In this document: positions 44,079 to 56,800 of the stretch, piece after piece
How positions within the stretch are numbered: position 1 is the stretch's first letter
Layout: every line of letters starts with the position of its first letter
Assembly (NCBI GenBank): GCA_022457065.1
Contig: JAJGBQ010000001.1
Coordinates: forward strand, 5,642,001-5,706,000
Direction of reading: 5' to 3'
Length of the DNA stretch: 64,000 bases
Source: Curvularia sp. ZM96
Taxonomy: Eukaryota; Ascomycota; Dothideomycetes; Pleosporales; Pleosporaceae
Notes under the pieces: model-generated
What the model saw: the letters and a program-made list of their open reading frames with translations, nothing else
What the model was told of the DNA's origin: nothing
The model's database searches: none
Translations under genes and position numbers: made by a program

Positions 44079-45947
44079 ATGATGACGATCGTAGAGAGAA
44101 CAGCCAATGGCGTTGTATATCGATCACCTAAAACATGCCCCATCCCAGATCTTGACGTCCTCACACTCCTGTTCGGTACGTCTTGGCCCCGGGCAATAAT
44201 AGCTATCCCCGGCCCAAACCACCCAATGTCGACCTGAAGCATATTCTCATGAGAAAACAGGTGCTGATACTAATATGATACAGATTCAGAACATAGTCTA
44301 GCAACCCCAGATACACCCATTCACATTTCAGCTGCAGATCCAAGCCTTGTACTAACTACATCGTGCGCTCGCATTCTAACAGAAGCGACATCCGCTGCTC
44401 TACGCAACCACTTTGGCATTGGTGCAAACGGCCCAGGAAAAGACGTGTGTACCGTGATTTCAACAGGACACTACTTGCTTCCTGTCCTGGTATACGGCGT
44501 CATTGGTGCTGGAGGTGTCTTTTCTGCTGCATCTGCATCCAGCACAGCTAGCGAGTTGAGCAAACAGATTCAAGGCGCTGGATCTAGGATTCTTGTTACT
44601 TGCGAGGGAACAAGAGACACTGCTGTCAGGGCTGCAGAGGCGGCAGGCTGGGGGAGAAATTGAGGAGGCAGGGTGCTTGTAATGAGCGAGGGGAGAGATT
44701 GGACGGTGAGGGTTGTTAAGAAGAATGGCGAGCTGGAACCGAATCTGGTCGATGAGAAGGATAGATTAGCCTGGAAGAAAATCACGGATCCGCACGATCT
44801 AGACAATAGTCTTATCGTGTTGATTTACAGCTCTGGGACTACGGGGCTGCCGAAAGGTAAGGAGGTGTGCGACTTCAAGGATTCTGTTTGTGTGCTGATT
44901 CAGTCGCCAGCCGTAAAACTCTCCCATCGTAACATGGTAGCGCAGACCGTGACAACAGGCGACACCATGAAGTCATGGATAGCAGAAAAGCGCCCAGATT
45001 TCGAATACAGGACCCTGGCTCACTTGCCCTCTGCGCACATTGCCGGGATCCAGGGCTACTTCATCAATCCATTTTACCTAGGCGGACACGTGTACTGGAT
45101 GCCAAAGTTTAATTTTGGCGAGTTCCTTAAATACAACAAAAAGTACCGCGTTACCTTCTTCTTTACTGTGCCACCAATATACCTTCTGGTTGCCAAATCG
45201 GCCGAGGTAACCGACCAGTTCCAGACTCTGGAGCTTGCCCTTAGTGGCGGTGCGCCACTGGGCAAGGACCTACAGCATGCAGCTAGCCAAAAGCTAGGTG
45301 GTCCAGATTGCTTCGTCGACCAGACATGGGGACTATCGGAAACGACAGGAAGCACGACAATGATGCCGACGGGCATGCACGATGATACTGGATCTGTTGG
45401 CCCGCTGATGCCGAATATGCTAGCCCGCCTCGTCGATGACAACGGCCGAGATGTCGAGCCAGGGAAGCCGGGAGAAGTTCTTGTCAAAGGACCCGTGGTG
45501 TGTAAAGGATACTATCAGAATGAAGCTGCCAGCAAGGAGTACTTCACAGGGGGTTGGTTTCACACTGGCGATATTGCAGAGTTCCGCAATGGCTTGTTCT
45601 ACATTGTCGACCGTAAAAAGGAGTTGATCAAGTATAAAGGTTTGCAGGTTGCTCCTGCAGAACTTGAGGCCCTACTGCTCAATCACCCGGACATTCTAGA
45701 TGCGGCGGTCATCGGGGTCGAGACTGACGATGGGCACAATGAGGTTCCCAGAGCATACGTTGTTGCTGATGACAAGAAGATCAATGGGCGCGATATTGTC
45801 GAGTATGTGAAGAGGAATGTGGCGAGTCACAAGCAATTGAGAGGCGGCGTGCTGTTTTTGGAGGAGATACCTAAGAGTCCGAGTGGAAAGATTCTGAGGA
45901 AAGATTTGAGGGTTTTGGCGAAGCGTGAAAAGAGCGCAAGGTTGTAA
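44079..45947 (+). pseudogene. Adenylate-forming CoA ligase (4-coumarate-CoA-ligase-like) with an in-frame stop
   Basis: Exons 44079-44175, 44284-44856 and 44911-45947 keep one frame over 568 codons, but TGA at 44661-44663 interrupts it. The family activates a carboxylic acid with ATP and joins it to CoA. The N-terminal part has HFGIGANGPGKDVCTVISTG and GVIGAGGVFSAAS. After the stop come VLVMSEGRDW, the ATP motif YSSGTTGLPK, SGGAPLG, WGLSETTGSTT, GYYQNEAASKEYFTGGWFHT with GD, VDRKKELIKYKG and the C-terminal PSGKILRKDL. The protein ends in ARL, a possible peroxisomal signal. No phase-correct, credible intron removes the stop: the sequence around it has no good donor, and the flanks are conserved. 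It may be a recent pseudogene, a read-through case or a sequence error. Confidence 0.7.
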
Positions 45948-46395
45948 AACGTCGATTGGGCGTCTCTTTTAGAGACTTGAGGTGTTTTGGGCATTTAGAT
46001 ATAGCATGCGTGCGAATGAGGTGTTAGTTCTGGTTTTACACAAGCACGGTAATTCAGGTGTTGCGAGGTCAGTACCCCGCCACGGTCCAGTAGTAAGGGA
46101 CATCTAAGGATATAGTTCAGGCGGCCTGCGAACCAGGTGTGCTCTAGTATTTCCTCGGGATATGCTAAAAACTGGCCGGCGCGCTTCCATTTCAGTGGAT
46201 TGTTGTCTCAAGAGAAACGTGTCTCATGGCGAAATACTGTTGCTTCGGCACATAGCCCCAGTCATCTCTCAACCATTTGCACGTGGCTTCGGCATCAGCC
46301 GCGCAGGAGGGATTTATGACATCACCGCGAGTGGCCATAAACTAACGTTGGGGAGTTTCCCTGGCTCCAACTCTTTGTCTACATCTATCAGAACC
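45948..46395. other. Intergenic, no supported gene
   Basis: Between the CoA ligase and the DUF3632 gene. Nothing visible beyond short open frames. Confidence 0.55.
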
Positions 46396-47362
46396 ATGTC
46401 TCGCATAGCGGTATTTGTCCAATGTTCTGTTGCGTAGGCTTGTCTAATTCCTCTTGCAGCAGCAAAACCAGAAGATTCAAGAGGCGCTCGCTTCTACAGA
46501 CAATGGCGCCGAACGCATTGACGAGATCGCAAGAATAAGAGGATGGTTTCGCCCGAAAGACGGAAGCGAGTCATACTCTATCGTACAAGAATATCTCAAC
46601 GAGACACTCGACTTGAGCGAGACAGCATCGCGCTTGTTCCAGCCCATTGACGAGAAGATCAATGCTAAACGTCTCGACGATGTAGACTTCTTGGATATGT
46701 GGTACAGCATCATCCACTCAGCAAGAAGATTGTCGTGTCGTGAGAATACTGAATCCCACAACCATGACAAACTCGTCGACTTGGTCAAAGCATTCAAGGA
46801 GCACTCAATACCAAACAACGAGATCTACAACTATCTCTACAGCGACATGACCGACTTTGCGATGGCGTGCCGTGAAGCCTACAATGACGCTCCCGTCGCA
46901 CACGAGGGCTTCTTGGACCAAGAGGTGGAGGCTTGGGCAAACATGAACTTCTTCTACGCTCGTGTGACGGCGAAGGGCTTGCAGGACCTCTCGCTTTATG
47001 CCATCTTTTCCATGCGGACTGCCCTAGAGACTCCGCCTGTCGATGATCCGATGTCCACTGCCAATCAGCAATACGACGCGTACGTTCCTGCTGCTGCTGC
47101 CTGGATCTTCGGCTGCGGAAATCAGCTCGTCCGTCTGAACAAAGATCTCACCCCTGCCGATCGCAAGCAGGGTAACCCGGCGCGAGGCGGGGAACTCTGG
47201 AGAGGAAGGGCCGAGTTCAGCAAGGAACGGTGGGCCCTTTGGAAAGAGAGGTTCGCCGCAATTGGGAAAATGGATGGCGTAAACGAAAGGACCAGGGTGG
47301 CTGCGAGAGATGCAGTTGAGAGCATGGAAAGGAGCGAAACCTTTGAGCCAATTCGACGATAG
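46396..47362 (+). CDS. DUF3632 family protein
   Basis: Exons 46396-46410 and 46460-47362 (donor GTATTT, acceptor TTGCAG, phase 0) give 305 residues. The first exon codes only MSRIA. The family is fungal and uncharacterised. Matching features are DDVDFLDMWYSIIHSARRLS, a segment VDLVKAFKEH, FAMACREAYNDAPVAHEGFL, EAWANMNFFYARVTAKGLQD, LYAIFSMRTALE and VPAAAAWIFGCGNQLV. It is mostly helical with no signal peptide or membrane segment. Family assignment comes from this pattern only. Confidence 0.75.
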
Positions 47363-48610
47363 GACATGGTTTTGTGTGTTTCCTGGTGTGAATTTGGAAG
47401 GTCCAAGTTCTCATTGGAAAGGGGAACCGCTCGACACTGTGTTTTCGCGGAAACACCTATCCGCCGGCTTGATAATCATGGCGACAGAAAGACAAATACA
47501 CTGGCTCTGAATATGTTGTCTATCGAAAGTAGGCGTGCCTCAGTCATTGCATACTTTACACCGCTTGACGCCCTTTGCCTTCTTCAGTATCGTTTTACGC
47601 CTCCATGCGAAGATTGTTGGAATGTCTCCACCGCATCGTGGTCCTAGAGTGAACAACCACCCAACATCTCAGAACCACAGTGGGTCTCGTCCCATTAGGG
47701 CAATTTTTTCGATCGAGCCCGACTCTTTTAGCCAACTTTTGCGATTTGGCATCTGTCGACTACTCGAGTCAGCAATAGGGCTCGCGGCTTCGTTGTTGCA
47801 GCCACGGCGGGTGCATCGAGCCGCATCTCAAACTAAATGTCACCAGCAGATGAGTGGTCCGGGCGCCCGTGGTCCCCAAACCCCAATCGGCATAACCGAG
47901 CGGAGTGGCAGCCATTTGGAGCACATTGCCACACGCTGCCGCCCTGCAATCTGTTTTTTCCTGGGCCTGTGATGAAGGTGGCGTGGAAGACCCAGACCCT
48001 TGGTACCAACTGACGCCTTTACCGAGGGCATTCTAGCTCCGGGCGGAAAATTCTGAGTCGGGATGATCGTGATCCCTGAGAAGGCGGCTGGCCTGAATGC
48101 AGCCTTACAGTGATGCGACATGCAATTTAGGCCAGTTTAGATGGTAAGCAGCAGGGGTTAGGAGGTGATGTTGGAGATACACTTTGTGATGCGGTTCACG
48201 GTACATATGTTACGGGCTCCACGAGCTCAGAAGAGCTGCGCGCAGTGGAGCCATCGCAAGATGAACGTTGGTGGGTACATAGATCGGCGCTGTCGCGGGT
48301 TAGGAAGGGACGGGTTGCAGTGCTAATGTCCGCCGCTGGTTAACCCCTATCGGACATCCTGCCGTTGGCCTGAGTCGAGAACGGAATTCCTGGCTCCTAT
48401 GGTCGGCCTAGGCATTATGTCTTTCATGGTATAAGTAGAGAGACTGCAAACCACTCAAAAGACTTCATCCAAGTAGTCATCTACAGATCACCGCACTTCT
48501 GCACATCACTTTCTCCTTCAGGAAAACATACTCTCGTTAACAAACCTTACTACACCTGATCGACGAAACTATCTCTTACTATATTAACAAAAATACCCCA
48601 TCTTTTCAAA
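47363..48610. other. Intergenic and promoter, no supported gene
   Basis: No supported gene. A TATA-like element (TATAA, 48430-48434) lies about 180 nt before the next start, with a CA/CT-rich leader after it. Confidence 0.6.
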
Positions 48611-49123
48611 ATGCAATTCTCTACCATCATCCTCGGCCTTACCTCTGCTGTCGCTGCAGCCAAGATGAACAACACCAACGGCATCGGCAGCACACCTGCC
48701 CAGCGCAACTACATCTCCGCCGACCAGGCCCAGACCGTCATCAAGGCCGCCATTGCCAACGCCACAGCCCAGCAAATCCCAGAGAACATTGCTGTCGTTG
48801 ACCCCTCTGGTATGCTCGTTGCCTTCCACCGCATGGACAACGCCTACTTGGGCTCTATCGACATCAGCCAGAAGAAGGCCCGCACTGCCGTTCTCTTCAA
48901 CGGCCTCAGCAGCGGTGACCTGTATGCTGCCACCCAGCCCGGCGCTCCCCTCTACAGCGCCGAGAACAGCAACGGCGGACTGATTGTTTTTGGCGGCGGT
49001 CTCCCCATTTACATCGACGGAAAGCTCATTGGTGGTGTTGGTGTCAGCGGTGGAAGCGTTGACCAGGATCTCTTTGCCGCGCACGCTGGTGTCGAGGCCC
49101 TCGGTGCGTCGTCCAAGGCGTGA
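48611..49123 (+). CDS. Secreted GlcG/HbpS-like (haem-degrading family) protein
   Basis: Single exon, 170 residues. The signal peptide is MQFSTIILGLTSAVAAA. The mature part is one GlcG/HbpS domain: YISADQAQTVIKAAIANATA, IPENIAVVDPSGMLVAFHRM, AYLGSIDISQKKARTAVLFN, GGLIVFGGGLPIYIDGKLIG and VGVSGGSVDQDLFAAHAGVE. Some bacterial relatives bind haem, but the function in fungi is unknown. The TATA-containing promoter and long CA-rich leader suggest strong or induced expression. The gene's neighbours give no hint of function. Confidence 0.85.
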   Translation: MQFSTIILGLTSAVAAAKMNNTNGIGSTPAQRNYISADQAQTVIKAAIANATAQQIPENIAVVDPSGMLVAFHRMDNAYLGSIDISQKKARTAVLFNGLSSGDLYAATQPGAPLYSAENSNGGLIVFGGGLPIYIDGKLIGGVGVSGGSVDQDLFAAHAGVEALGASSKA

Positions 49124-50426
49124 CTCGAAGATCTGAATCTTGTAGGTGATGTGGTCGATGTGGTGGGCGATGTGGTTGATGGAGCCAAAGATGTGGTCAA
49201 GGATGTTGTGGGCATTTTGAACCCGAAAAGTTGGCATTAGAGATGATAGAATTGTAGAATACCCCCCCTTCATCTGCTATCTTAAAGAATGATAGATCAG
49301 ATGGGCTGAAATGGCTCGTGTATAATTTATAATGCCGAGAATGTGATACCCGGTTTGAAACGAGCACTGTCTTGGTGTTGTTGTGTGAGGATTGTTCGCG
49401 TGGTATGTCTTTCTCTGATGTGAACTTAATGTATGTGGTAAATCCAACGTTCTCATCTCTCTTTTCTATTGTTTTGTGAACCAATACATACCCGTTGGAA
49501 CGTATCTCAATCGTTTTCCTTGCCTCGATATCTTCAATTAACGATATTAGTACAACGGTGTTCTCATTCATAGCCTGGTGGTATGGATCTCTATTGGCCT
49601 CAATTTGACCCGCTCTGACGGATAGGTCGGTATAGGGCTGGGCTTGAAGTGCTTGTAGCTTTCGGATATAAAAGCAGAAAAACGAAGCATACTCATTGGC
49701 ATAGCCGATAGAGTGAAATTGCTACTGCAACACCATGTCTAGGAAACGCTAATGGTAGGCTAAAGATGAATGTCCTTGAAGCAAAAATGCTATGGGGTTA
49801 TGGTGAGTAAGAAATCGAAGGAGGTAAAGGTAGAAGTGAAGAATTAAGAGAGAGACTAGTGTGGTGGGACTAACGGACGTCATGCCGTAATATATCTTTC
49901 TTGGGATATCCAAACCGCTTGTAACGTGACCGTGGCGCGTAGACCAAAAGTAGCTGAGAGCTAAGTGATCGTGAAATGATCGGTGAGCAGACAGCTATCG
50001 TGCGTTTGTTCATTGCTGACATAACACCTGCTGAGAATGACCCTCATTACTATTTCTTCTATCACACCAAATATGCATACCACAAACCCCCGCATTACAC
50101 CATCAAGCAAGCCTCCAGCACAATTCGGTGGCCTCCTGGCACGACGACATTGGGTTCCAAGAATCACATTGGGATTACCCGCCTTCTGGCTCGCCAGGCA
50201 GTGCATTGATCGGCTAGAGAAAGATGACTGCATATAGGTCCTGGTCCGCATCCAAAGCATCAGAGTCGCACATGCTATCAAGCTACCAAATAACACCATC
50301 CGTACCTTCATCTGATGAGCGCTTGAACCGCGAGAGATGCAAATAGTTCGCGCCGAAAATATCATTTTTGAGTGACACTTCAGTGTGTACGGTTGTTCAC
50401 AATGAAGCTTTCGTTAACGGTGAGAG
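49124..50426. other. Intergenic, no supported gene
   Basis: AT-leaning sequence. Short open frames only; nothing I can support. Confidence 0.55.
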
Positions 50427-51520
50427 ATGAGACTCACCGTTCATTCTCTGTTCCGCACGTTCACCTTCTCATCTCCACACAATGGAGCCCAGATATTTTC
50501 GACGTGTTCTGGCTACTATAATCGCGTCACCAACACAATGTCAGCACTCCATCTCCAGGGCCTACTTTCAATCAACAACTCAACCATGCGACGACCAACT
50601 ACAAAGAGCTGTTATTGCAGCGAGCGAAAGACAGTGATTGTACGCAAGGACAACACAACCAAGAATCATATCAAAATCGCAAAGGCTGCTCTACCCACAG
50701 CATATGTCCTTGTAGCAGGGCCGGCTTTATCGTGTTTCCCGCTTGGAACGCTCGCCCCCATTCTCTCGATACTTGCCATTTCTTTTGCAAGTACTTTTTC
50801 GAATAGAAGATCTATCAGTATAGCAGTTGTATTGATCCAGGGGTGTGGTCTTCGTGGTTTCGAAGGTCGGATGCTTGCACTGCTGAGCTTCCTCAGCTTC
50901 AGCTCTATGTTCGGTAAGCCTTGCCGCATCAGTATCATTGCTTGTCGTATCCTGACAGGAGGGTAGATAAGATGGGCAAATCGCTACAGATCTCACCGAA
51001 GAGCTTATTATCGGCCATTGGAATCGTTCGATTAGTGTCTGCTGCCGCTCTTCTGTCCGCGTGCTCTGGATTACTCGGGTTTCTTCAGGCCACGGCCTTC
51101 GCCGTACAAAGATCGTGTAGAAATACGCTTGTGCTGCCCTTGCAGTCTCTTTGCACTTCCAAGACGCAATCACTTGGGGTGCTCATATCGCTCCTATCGC
51201 TCACCCAGATGCCGAATGATTGTCACAGCATTGAAGGCCATGCAGAGGAAGATGGTGACAGTTCAGATATGAGGCAGAACAACCCAAGCGGCATCTCTCA
51301 GGAAACAGAATCAAAATACCAGCCATCCAATAGTATCCACGAGGCTTGGCCAGAGGACTGGGAGACTGTTAAAGAACATGAAGCTCAGAAAGGTAGCTGT
51401 TTGAATGACATGAAATGTGGTAATCAGACGCTAATCAATCAAGTAATCCGACTCATAGATGAATGTGACGGCATTCTAGGCCCTGAAGAATGGGACGAGA
51501 TCATAGCAGCACTCGATTAA
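50427..51520 (+). CDS. Doubtful hypothetical membrane-associated protein
   Basis: Two open frames join in phase if an intron 50914-50966 (GTAAGC to GGGTAG) is removed, giving at most 346 residues; a start at 50538 is an alternative. I do not recognise it. The middle is hydrophobic in several stretches (LGTLAPILSILAISFASTF, LSAIGIVRLVSAAALLSA, SLGVLISLLSLTQ). The last 90 residues are acidic and hydrophilic, ending EEWDEIIAALD. The phase-correct splice and the non-random tail favour a gene, but no family signature is seen and the N-terminus looks poor. Confidence 0.35.
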
Positions 51521-51885
51521 CATCAACGCTTCGAGGCTGTAGAGACCTGGTGTTGCAAGCTCGACGCATAGCTAAATTGGAACACGATTGTAAGGCAGCT
51601 GCGAAACTTCTTTTATTGAGTATACAGAGACACACATTCGATAATTTGATGAGATAAAGCTGCTTCGTGGTATACCTCACACTTCAATGAAGTAATTTAG
51701 GTTGTGTTGCGGCTGTACAAGTGACGATGATGTGCACCAGCCACGGTGGCGGTGCGCCAAGGATCTAGCCGTTTGTAGACTAGACCGCTCGCTCGCCCAC
51801 AGGAGCCGACTCCAATATTGCACACAATTCGCGACCGACGACAACCCCACGACTAACACACAGGTATCACGCCAACACCGCCAAC
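51521..51885. other. Promoter and leader of the eL24 gene
   Basis: No gene. The leader contains CTAAC followed by CACACAG (51853-51863), which could end a leader intron. Confidence 0.5.
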
Positions 51886-52728
51886 ATGCGTACCTACGAC
51901 GATTCCTTCAGCGGTCAAAAGATCTACCCGGGCAAGGTGCGTTGAAATGCCGCTCCATGTCCCGACGCTCGCCGCCGCCGCCAGAGGGTCGACATTTCGC
52001 CATCGCGACACACCGAAGCGAACACCTGGCGGAGGGGATGATGACGGGATACCACAATGGACCGGGCATTGGCTGATGGTATATACAGGGCAAGCTTTAC
52101 ATCCGTGGTGACAGCAAGATCTTCCGCTTCCAGAACGGCAAGAGCGAGTCCCTTTTCCTCCAGCGCAAGAACCCTCGCAAGATCCACTGGACCACTCTCT
52201 ACCGAAGGGCGCACAAGAAGGGTATCTCTGAGGTTAGTCGCCCGCTTGTTTCCATACATCTGAACGCTCCTGGGGAATGTATTTTGGAAGACAGTGAAAG
52301 ATGACATCAGTCTACACTGCGGAAGAGATACAGGGGATTGATAGAGAACATCACCTAGTAGTGATGTTGTCGTTCCTGTTCCATTGCTGCTCGGCACACC
52401 ACCTTACAATGCCGAACTATGCTAACCACCATCACCACTACAGGAAGTCGCCAAGAAGCGTACCCGCCGCACAGTCAAGCACCAGCGTGCCATCGTCGGT
52501 GCCTCTCTCGATGTGATCAAGGAGCGCCGCAGCCAACGTCCCGAGGCCCGTGCCGCTGCCCGCAGCGCCGCCATCAAGGAGGGCAAGGAGAAGAAGGCCG
52601 CTGCCGAGTCAGCGAGGAAGGCTGAGAAGGCCAAGAATGCTGCCGCGTCCGCACGAGGCAACGCCGCAAAGGTCAGCAAGCAGGGTGCCAAGGGCGCCGC
52701 ACCAAAGGTGCAGGCAAGGACTCGTTAA
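51886..52728 (+). CDS. RPL24: 60S ribosomal protein L24 (eL24)
   Basis: Exons 51886-51936, 52089-52232 and 52444-52728 give 159 residues. It is a structural protein of the large ribosomal subunit. Recognised from MRTYDDSFSGQKIYPGKGKL, DSKIFRFQNGKSESLFLQRK, PRKIHWTTLYRRAHKKG and the segment KKRTRRTVKHQRAIVGASLD. The C-terminal tail is Lys/Ala-rich, as in other fungi. The two introns (152 and 211 nt) are long for this window, a usual trait of ribosomal protein genes. Confidence 0.96.
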
Positions 52729-53816
52729 GCTTAAAGCGGGGACTTTCTCTCTCGGTACGGGGCGTGCATATAAGTCTGGGTTATGGCTGGCTTTTTCGGA
52801 ATGAACTCGGGGTGTTTCTCCCAACCTTTACTTCCTCTGAAATCTCTATCTTCCGATAAAACACACACAATGCGGAAAAATGGAAATGAATGGAAATGAG
52901 CACCTGTTTTTCTCCATGGCTTACTTACACACAACATGTTTCTGGATCAGGTGTTTGACTATGACACTGTCCTAGATCTTTGAAACTGTATGGCGGCCGT
53001 TAGGGCACAAATTCAATACCCATGTCCTTTACGAACAAAACGAAATCAATGCTGCCAACGATAATGTCATGTCATGTCAGTGTGTCGATTAGTGCTAACA
53101 AAAGGAAAGTTGGTCAGCCTCGATGTAATCAAATTGTACAAGATTGTGTGTGCTTGATAGTTGGACTAGACTTGTGAATCTTTTAATCATGGCGGTGGGT
53201 GGATAACACCACCCTGAATCACGTCGCTGTGTGGTTGATATGTTGTTATTTTACAGTTTTATTGGTATTACGATTACATTTTCTTGTACTCGGTACATGT
53301 ATTTCTCAAAGCTTTCAAAACAAAAAGAGGAGAGAGAGGAAAGAAAAACCAGTAAGACATTATCGGCCAAAGCTGTACAAGCGCCCATTCGAGATCGTGG
53401 TGGTCCCATGCATCTAGGATGGAGCAAAGTATACGAGTAGGGGAAAAAAGGCACTTTTAAGGTATTACTTCCCCGCTACTATACCGGTTGCTGTGTATAA
53501 ACAAGGCAAGTATTGGAAAACAAAGGCAGAAGCAGAGAGAAGAAATTAAGGTCCAGTTCCAATGTAGTGGAAGTGGGTGCATGTCGGTCGGATAAATCGT
53601 GATGTCGTTGTCGTCGTTGTCGTGAGCCCTACCCAAGGGTACTGCGGGCAAATGTCCAACATCAGACCAGAAATTCCAGTGCTGAGCGCTGTATGCACAG
53701 TGAGGTCGTCTGTAACGCTTCGATATCCAGAAGGCGTGCTGCATATTACTCAACAGACCTTAGGGCCGCCGAGAATCCAAACAGCCTCTGTCACTTCGCC
53801 TCTTTATCCTGGCATC
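52729..53816. other. Convergent 3' regions, no supported gene
   Basis: Between the stop of eL24 and the stop of the kinase gene. AT-rich, with a purine-rich tract near 53323-53348. No gene visible. Confidence 0.6.
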
Positions 53817-56800
53817 CTAGTCCAAGACCTCCATCATCGACGCCTTCTTTTCCTCGTCCTCGACCAACATACCGCGAGCGCGACAAATGTCTTCGACTAT
53901 ATCGACGACCTTGCGGAAGCTGGAGGCTGCACCGCGTGTCTGTGTGAAGCGTGCGAGGCAAAGATTGGCGCGGCGTCCGTGTTCGAGTACGACAAAGAGT
54001 TCGATGACAAAGGAAACGGGCTTAATCTTGAGATCTGTGCGAAGGAGCATTAGCATCAGGTCCCATATAGCAGTAGCAAAAAGAAAGCAACATTACATCG
54101 TAACACAAACTTCGGTCTCAGAAGCTCAACCTCAAACTGCCAGTTTTGGAGGCGCCACTCGCTGAACAAGAAGCTTGCGTAAGATGGACGGGTGCACTTA
54201 CGGTTATGTTTGTCGATGCGTGCACTGATGGTATTGGTAATGCGATCCAACGAGACATCCTGAACGCCGAAACGCTGCCAGTCGCGCAGCAGACGGACAA
54301 AGTCTTGTCGAACTTTGCCGCGGCCGACTTGTAAGCACAATGTCGCGCTGGCGGGCTTGATGTGAAGGAAGCGCGATATCCAGTTCATCTGCATCTCTGG
54401 TGGGCCGGGACGAGGTCCATCGTTGCTGTTCTCGGGCTCCCAATCAAAGTTAGACAAAAGGGAGGAGACACTAGTGTTCATCTCTGCGAAGACGTTAGCT
54501 AAACTGTGAGCACGGTCAAGATTTCAGTACTTACCGCCCAGCTTCATAACATTCTTGCCTCGTTCGTCCTTGGGCTTCTTTCCAAACAAAGCCAGAAAAC
54601 CCTTGCGAGCCGCGTCGATTCCCTTGGAAGGTCCTGGGGTGTTGTTGCGCATAGGGAACTCATCCTCACTGTCCGATTGCTCCGAGATGAACTTGGGGCC
54701 GCTCGTGTCAACCAAGGGTGCATGGGCATTCTTCATGGGGTCACCGCCACCATGCCATGCCCCAGCGATTCGGAGTAGCCCATTCGATTGCTTCTTCTTG
54801 ACTTGGTTCTCTTTGTCATCATCCTTCTTCCTTTCCTCAGTGTCTCGACGGAACCATGACTTCTTCTTTTTGATCACGTTGGTCTGCTGTTCGGGTACAG
54901 AGACTTCACGCTCAGTGCGTGCTGCAAGCGAGCTGTTCTGCACATCTAGACGTGGCAGAGCCGTGATGCTGCCATCTACGGTAGGCCATGGCGGAATATT
55001 GGGTTTTTCGATAGCTTTGGCTGTAACGGAGCTTGCTCCGCTGCGCTTGCGAATGTTCAGTGGCGCGATACGGGTGGGCGAGTTGTCGACGATGCGAATG
55101 GTCTGCTGTTGCTCAGATGCCACACGGTGGTCCTGAGACCTAGCAGAATCAGTGGTGACTCGATGACGAGGGAAGAAACTTTCGAACCCATCTCCATGTT
55201 CGCTCTTCGCCTCCTCTGGAATCACATGCAGTGGCCCATGACCAGGAGACTTGGCAGGCGCCGATACAATACGCTTATCTCCACTGGTCACTGGAACCAT
55301 CATGCGATCAAGACTCTCTAGAACATCATAGTAACGATCGACGTTGCCGTCTTCCTTGAGTCTTCGAGCAATCTCTGCGCGAGTCTCTGCCAGCTTTCGT
55401 TGAACAAAGCTGTTTGGTGTTTCGACCGGTATGGGTGGAAGGGGGCGCTCTGAATGCAATACTTTCACAGTGGGAGGAGTAATAAAGGTACTGCCGCCCG
55501 AGTTATGCGTGTTTGAGAAGGAAGTCGGCGGGGTATCGTGCTGGGAGGCATGACGAGAGACATCTGTACCCTGTCGGATGCTCGAAGAAACGGAAGATCG
55601 ATTGAAGGCTTCCTCCATGACTTTACCCAACTCCATGCTGGCCTTCCGAATCTCACCCTGAATGTACTTGGTCGGACTGTCTGACTTCTTCACATTCAGC
55701 TGTGGTATCTCCACGCTAGCACGAGCTCTTGACTTGGTATCGGATGGGCCAACGCCAACCCTCATAGCGGATTTATGGGTTGCAATAGAGTTGGGAGGCT
55801 TATAGGACATGTAATCGGCGCAAGACGCAACTTCAGTCTGCCAACTGCTAGTTGTGGCAACTGATGAACGATGTTTGTGCAGGTGCGTGAAGCTCACCCC
55901 TCGTTTGTATGCACCACCAGAGCGAACAATGACAGGAGGGCTGCTTGGCCAGTGCGAGCTTGCCAGAGATGATCGTGACATAGAATGCCGCTGAAAAGAT
56001 ATAGAGCGCTGAGAGTGGCTGCTGCGAAGTGAAGAACCATATGGCACTCCAGAACTGCGCTTAGAATTGTTCCGCAGAGCTTGGGGGCGTAATGAACTGC
56101 CTGTTCGGTGTCCCAGAGCTGTGGTAGGACGTGGCCTGTCGTTACGGCCGCTATATCCTCGATATACTCTGATCTTTGGAGTGACAGGGGTGTCTCTTGG
56201 AGTAGGTATCATCGGCTGCCTTGAGGCTCGGTAAGGATCGTAGCTCGCTTCGGAGGGAGGTGGCTCATATAAGCTGTGCTTCGAGTACAGATGCTCGTTG
56301 TTAAGGATCGAATACGCGGACTGGGAGCGCTTGGGTGGGAGTTCTGCAACATCTGAGCGTGTAGGGGCATAGCGAGTGTTGTGATGATAGTCGCTATTTG
56401 AGTAAGCAACAGCATGGTGGGAGCTTGGCTGGTAATTCTCCAACTGGTCCGCGTGGTACTTGCGGAGAGCAGCGTAGAAGAACTTCTCTTGATTCGGTCT
56501 GCCTTTGCATTAGTATATGACAAGGGAACACTACAGGAGCTGCTTACTCTTGATTGGTCAGCTTTTGAATCAGATCTTCTTCCTTCTCGCTGTGCCAGAG
56601 TGTTCGCAGATATCTCAAGATGTTGCGATCGATGGTCTCCCGGTTCAGCTTGGTCCATTCAGAGATGACCGGCGAAGGGCCAGTCCAGTGATCCAGCTCT
56701 GCGTTTTCTCCCAGGAAGTTGAGCTCTTGCTGATACTTGCGTAAAAAGGGATGATCCCAGATGTCTTGAAGTGATATGCGATGATTGGGGTCAGGTACCA

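Noticed and set aside
44625..44690. An intron that would remove the stop in the CoA ligase
   Set aside because: The GTCAGG donor and GCGAG acceptor are weak, and the intron would delete the conserved VLVMSE segment.
33914..45947. MATE transporter plus CoA ligase as a secondary-metabolite cluster
   Set aside because: No polyketide or peptide synthase, P450 or pathway regulator lies between them, and housekeeping genes (WBP11, Hsp9/12) intervene.
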